From CAWUKT01 sp041565275 (GTDB lineage Bacteria; Bacteroidota; Bacteroidia; J057; JADKCL01), in assembly GCA_041565275.1 (NCBI GenBank), contig JBFGVE010000140.1:1-7691 (forward strand): a DNA stretch of 7,691 nt. The letters run 5' to 3'. Below are positions 6,461-7,691 of the stretch, piece by piece. The translations under genes and the position numbers were made by a program. The number at the start of each line of letters is the position of its first letter. Position 1 is the first letter of the stretch. The notes beneath the pieces were generated by a model, which was not told the DNA's origin, did no database searches, and saw only the letters and a list, made by a program, of their open reading frames with translations.

Positions 6461-6492
6461 GGTGAACATTTCCCAAGTGGACAGTATCTTTG
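6461..6492 (+). promoter_or_regulatory. purK promoter, Bacteroidota type, giving an almost leaderless transcript
   Basis: TATCTTTG at 6485-6492 is an exact TAnnTTTG -7 element ending only four bases before the purK ATG at 6497. GGTG at 6461-6464, with a 20-base spacer, is a poor -33 (GTG in place of TTG). A start site a few bases after the -7 element would fall at or next to the ATG, and no Shine-Dalgarno is present, so translation would be leaderless. Confidence 0.5.
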
Positions 6493-6496
6493 CTGC

Positions 6497-7651
6497 ATGA
6501 ATCCCTTTTCTTCAAAGTTTATGCTTGGTATTCTGGGGGGGGGGCAACTTGGAAAGATGATCCTCCAGGAAACTTCCCGAATGGATATTCAAACTGCGGT
6601 AATGGACCCCAGTGGATTCTCACCCTGTAAGGGGCGAGCTCAACATTTTGAGATCGGCGATCTCGGAAGTTATGAATCGGTCTATCAATTTGGGAAACTC
6701 GTTGATGTTCTCACCATAGAGATTGAGGCTGTCAATGTGGATGCTTTGGCGCAGTTGGAGCGTGAAGGGACTGCAGTGTATCCTTCTTCCAAACTTCTGC
6801 GAACCATTCAGGACAAGACGGTTCAGAAGAAATTCTATGTAGACAACGGTGTTCCAACCAGTCCTTTCTTCACCTATGCCAGCAAATCAGAGTTGTTGCA
6901 GAGAGAATTGAAATTTCCATGTGTTCAGAAATTGGCTACAGATGGCTATGATGGGAGAGGGGTGAATATTCTCCGGGATTGGGAAGATGTTCGGGAACTG
7001 CCTGAGGGCAGGGGGTTGGTCGAGGATTTTGTCGGCAAAATGAAGGAAATCTCTGTGATTGTTGCCCGGAGTGTTTCCGGGGAAACAGTAGCCTATCCTC
7101 CTGTGGAAATGGAGTTTCATCCGACAGCCAACCTGGTTGAATTTCTGTTCAGTCCTACTTCGCTAACCCGGGAAGAAGCTAAACGATCCAAAGCAGTGGC
7201 TCTGCAGGTTGCGGAAGCTCTGGACTTGACCGGTATCCTTGCCGTTGAATTATTCGTAACCGAATCCGGTGAAGTTCTGGTCAATGAATGTGCTCCACGA
7301 CCTCACAACAGTGGGCATCATACAATTGAGAGCAATTACACATCCCAATATGAACAGCACGTTCGAGCTATTCTCGATCTTCCATTGGGGTCGGTCGCTG
7401 CGCGTTCGGCATCTGTAATGGTCAATATCCTCGGTGAACATTCACAGACCGGTTATGTGGTCTACGATGGTATCAGGGAAGTACTGGCCATGGAGGGCGT
7501 TTACGTTCATATTTACGGTAAGAAGCAAACCCGTCCTTTCCGCAAAATGGGACATGTCACCATTGTGGCTGATAATTTGGAAATGGCCCGGGCCAAAGCT
7601 AAAACTGTCAAAGAAACCTTAAAGGCAATCGCATGGAAAAACCCATCGTAG
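6497..7651 (+). CDS. purK: N5-carboxyaminoimidazole ribonucleotide synthase PurK
   Basis: An ATP-grasp enzyme that converts aminoimidazole ribonucleotide, bicarbonate and ATP to N5-CAIR in cytoplasmic purine synthesis. The protein has 384 residues, longer than the ~355 of Escherichia coli but normal for Bacteroidota. The N-terminal Rossmann-like part carries GILGGGQLGKM (11-21). Next come TIEIEAVNVDAL (73-84), the ATP-grasp lid KLATDGYDGRGV (145-156), the EMEFHPTANLVE segment (204-215), the ATP/Mg-binding VNECAPRPHNSGHHTIE (262-278) and RPFRKMGHVTI (346-356) near the end. The start at 6497 gives MNPFSSKFMLGILGGG, matching the usual phylum N-terminus; an internal ATG at 6521 is less likely. 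All three glycines of GGGQLG use GGG, creating a ten-G run at 6535-6544. The 3' end overlaps purE by 19 bases, so the two are co-transcribed and translation may be coupled. Confidence 0.97.
   Translation: MNPFSSKFMLGILGGGQLGKMILQETSRMDIQTAVMDPSGFSPCKGRAQHFEIGDLGSYESVYQFGKLVDVLTIEIEAVNVDALAQLEREGTAVYPSSKLLRTIQDKTVQKKFYVDNGVPTSPFFTYASKSELLQRELKFPCVQKLATDGYDGRGVNILRDWEDVRELPEGRGLVEDFVGKMKEISVIVARSVSGETVAYPPVEMEFHPTANLVEFLFSPTSLTREEAKRSKAVALQVAEALDLTGILAVELFVTESGEVLVNECAPRPHNSGHHTIESNYTSQYEQHVRAILDLPLGSVAARSASVMVNILGEHSQTGYVVYDGIREVLAMEGVYVHIYGKKQTRPFRKMGHVTIVADNLEMARAKAKTVKETLKAIAWKNPS
6535..6544 (+). repeat. Homopolymeric run of ten G in purK
   Basis: Ten consecutive G bases encode the end of Leu13 and Gly14-Gly16 of PurK, 38 bases into the gene. 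Runs of this length are prone to slippage in replication and to miscounting in sequencing. As given, the run keeps the frame intact; gain or loss of one base would shift the frame at the start of the gene. Confidence 0.95.
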
Positions 7652-7691
7652 GAATCATCATGGGAAGTACATCAGACCTTCCAGTCATGAA
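7633..7691 (+). CDS. purE: N5-carboxyaminoimidazole ribonucleotide mutase PurE (5' fragment, cut by window end)
   Basis: The ATG at 7633 opens a frame reading MEKPIVGIIMGSTSDLPVM up to the right edge. This is the N-terminus of PurE, with the phosphate-binding GSxSD motif (residues 11-15) and the usual hydrophobic strand before it. PurE converts N5-CAIR, the product of PurK, to CAIR. The start lies inside the last codons of purK in another frame (19-base overlap), with AAAGG at 7621-7625 as a possible ribosome site. Only 59 bases are present, but the motif and the gene order make the identification secure. Confidence 0.92.
   Translation, partial: MEKPIVGIIMGSTSDLPVM

Noticed and set aside
1..7691. 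Mobile elements, CRISPR arrays, phage or defence genes
   Set aside because: No transposase, integrase, terminal inverted repeats, spaced repeat array or defence domain was seen. The lone tRNA could serve as an integration site, but no repeat of its 3' end occurs elsewhere in the window.

Overview
The window reads as ordinary chromosomal DNA from a member of the Bacteroidota. Three things point there. DnaA has the spacing and the long, variable linker of the phylum's proteins. The 178-residue membrane-anchored protein belongs to a family I know only from this phylum. The best promoters are of the Bacteroidota type (TTG, about 20 bases, TAnnTTTG) rather than TTGACA/TATAAT. A large secreted protein with tryptophan/Gly-Gly repeats ending in an OmpA domain would suit the Saprospiria or a relative, but that finer placement is a guess.

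Layout. Bases 1-1014 (+) hold meaB, the GTPase chaperone of methylmalonyl-CoA mutase, open at the left edge. An uncharacterised one-helix membrane protein follows 45 bases later (1060-1596, +). A 457-base gap then precedes dnaA (2054-3490, +). The gap has one perfect DnaA box and an AT-rich block, and further box-like sites lie around the dnaA start. Tail-to-tail with dnaA lies a decayed molybdate-binding protein gene (modA-like, 3512-4126, -) with an in-frame stop and no normal C-terminus. Next is tRNA-Val(GAC) at 4155-4229 (+), whose promoter sits across the 5' end of the modA relic.

Bases 4348-6300 (-) encode a 650-residue secreted protein: signal peptide, seven 58-60-residue repeats that probably fold as a beta-propeller, a small beta-sandwich domain, and a C-terminal OmpA peptidoglycan-binding domain. 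A 196-base divergent intergenic region carries a 20-base-period direct repeat and a very close promoter for purK (6497-7651, +). The start of purE (7633 to the right edge) overlaps the end of purK. PurK and PurE act in succession in purine synthesis (AIR to N5-CAIR to CAIR), so this pair is a true operon. The other genes do not form an evident pathway.

I found no mobile element, CRISPR array, phage gene or defence system, and nothing I would call a new biological system. The observations most worth checking are a run of ten G bases inside the nucleotide-binding motif of purK, the modA pseudogene, the DnaA-box-like sites around dnaA, and the apparently leaderless purK promoter.
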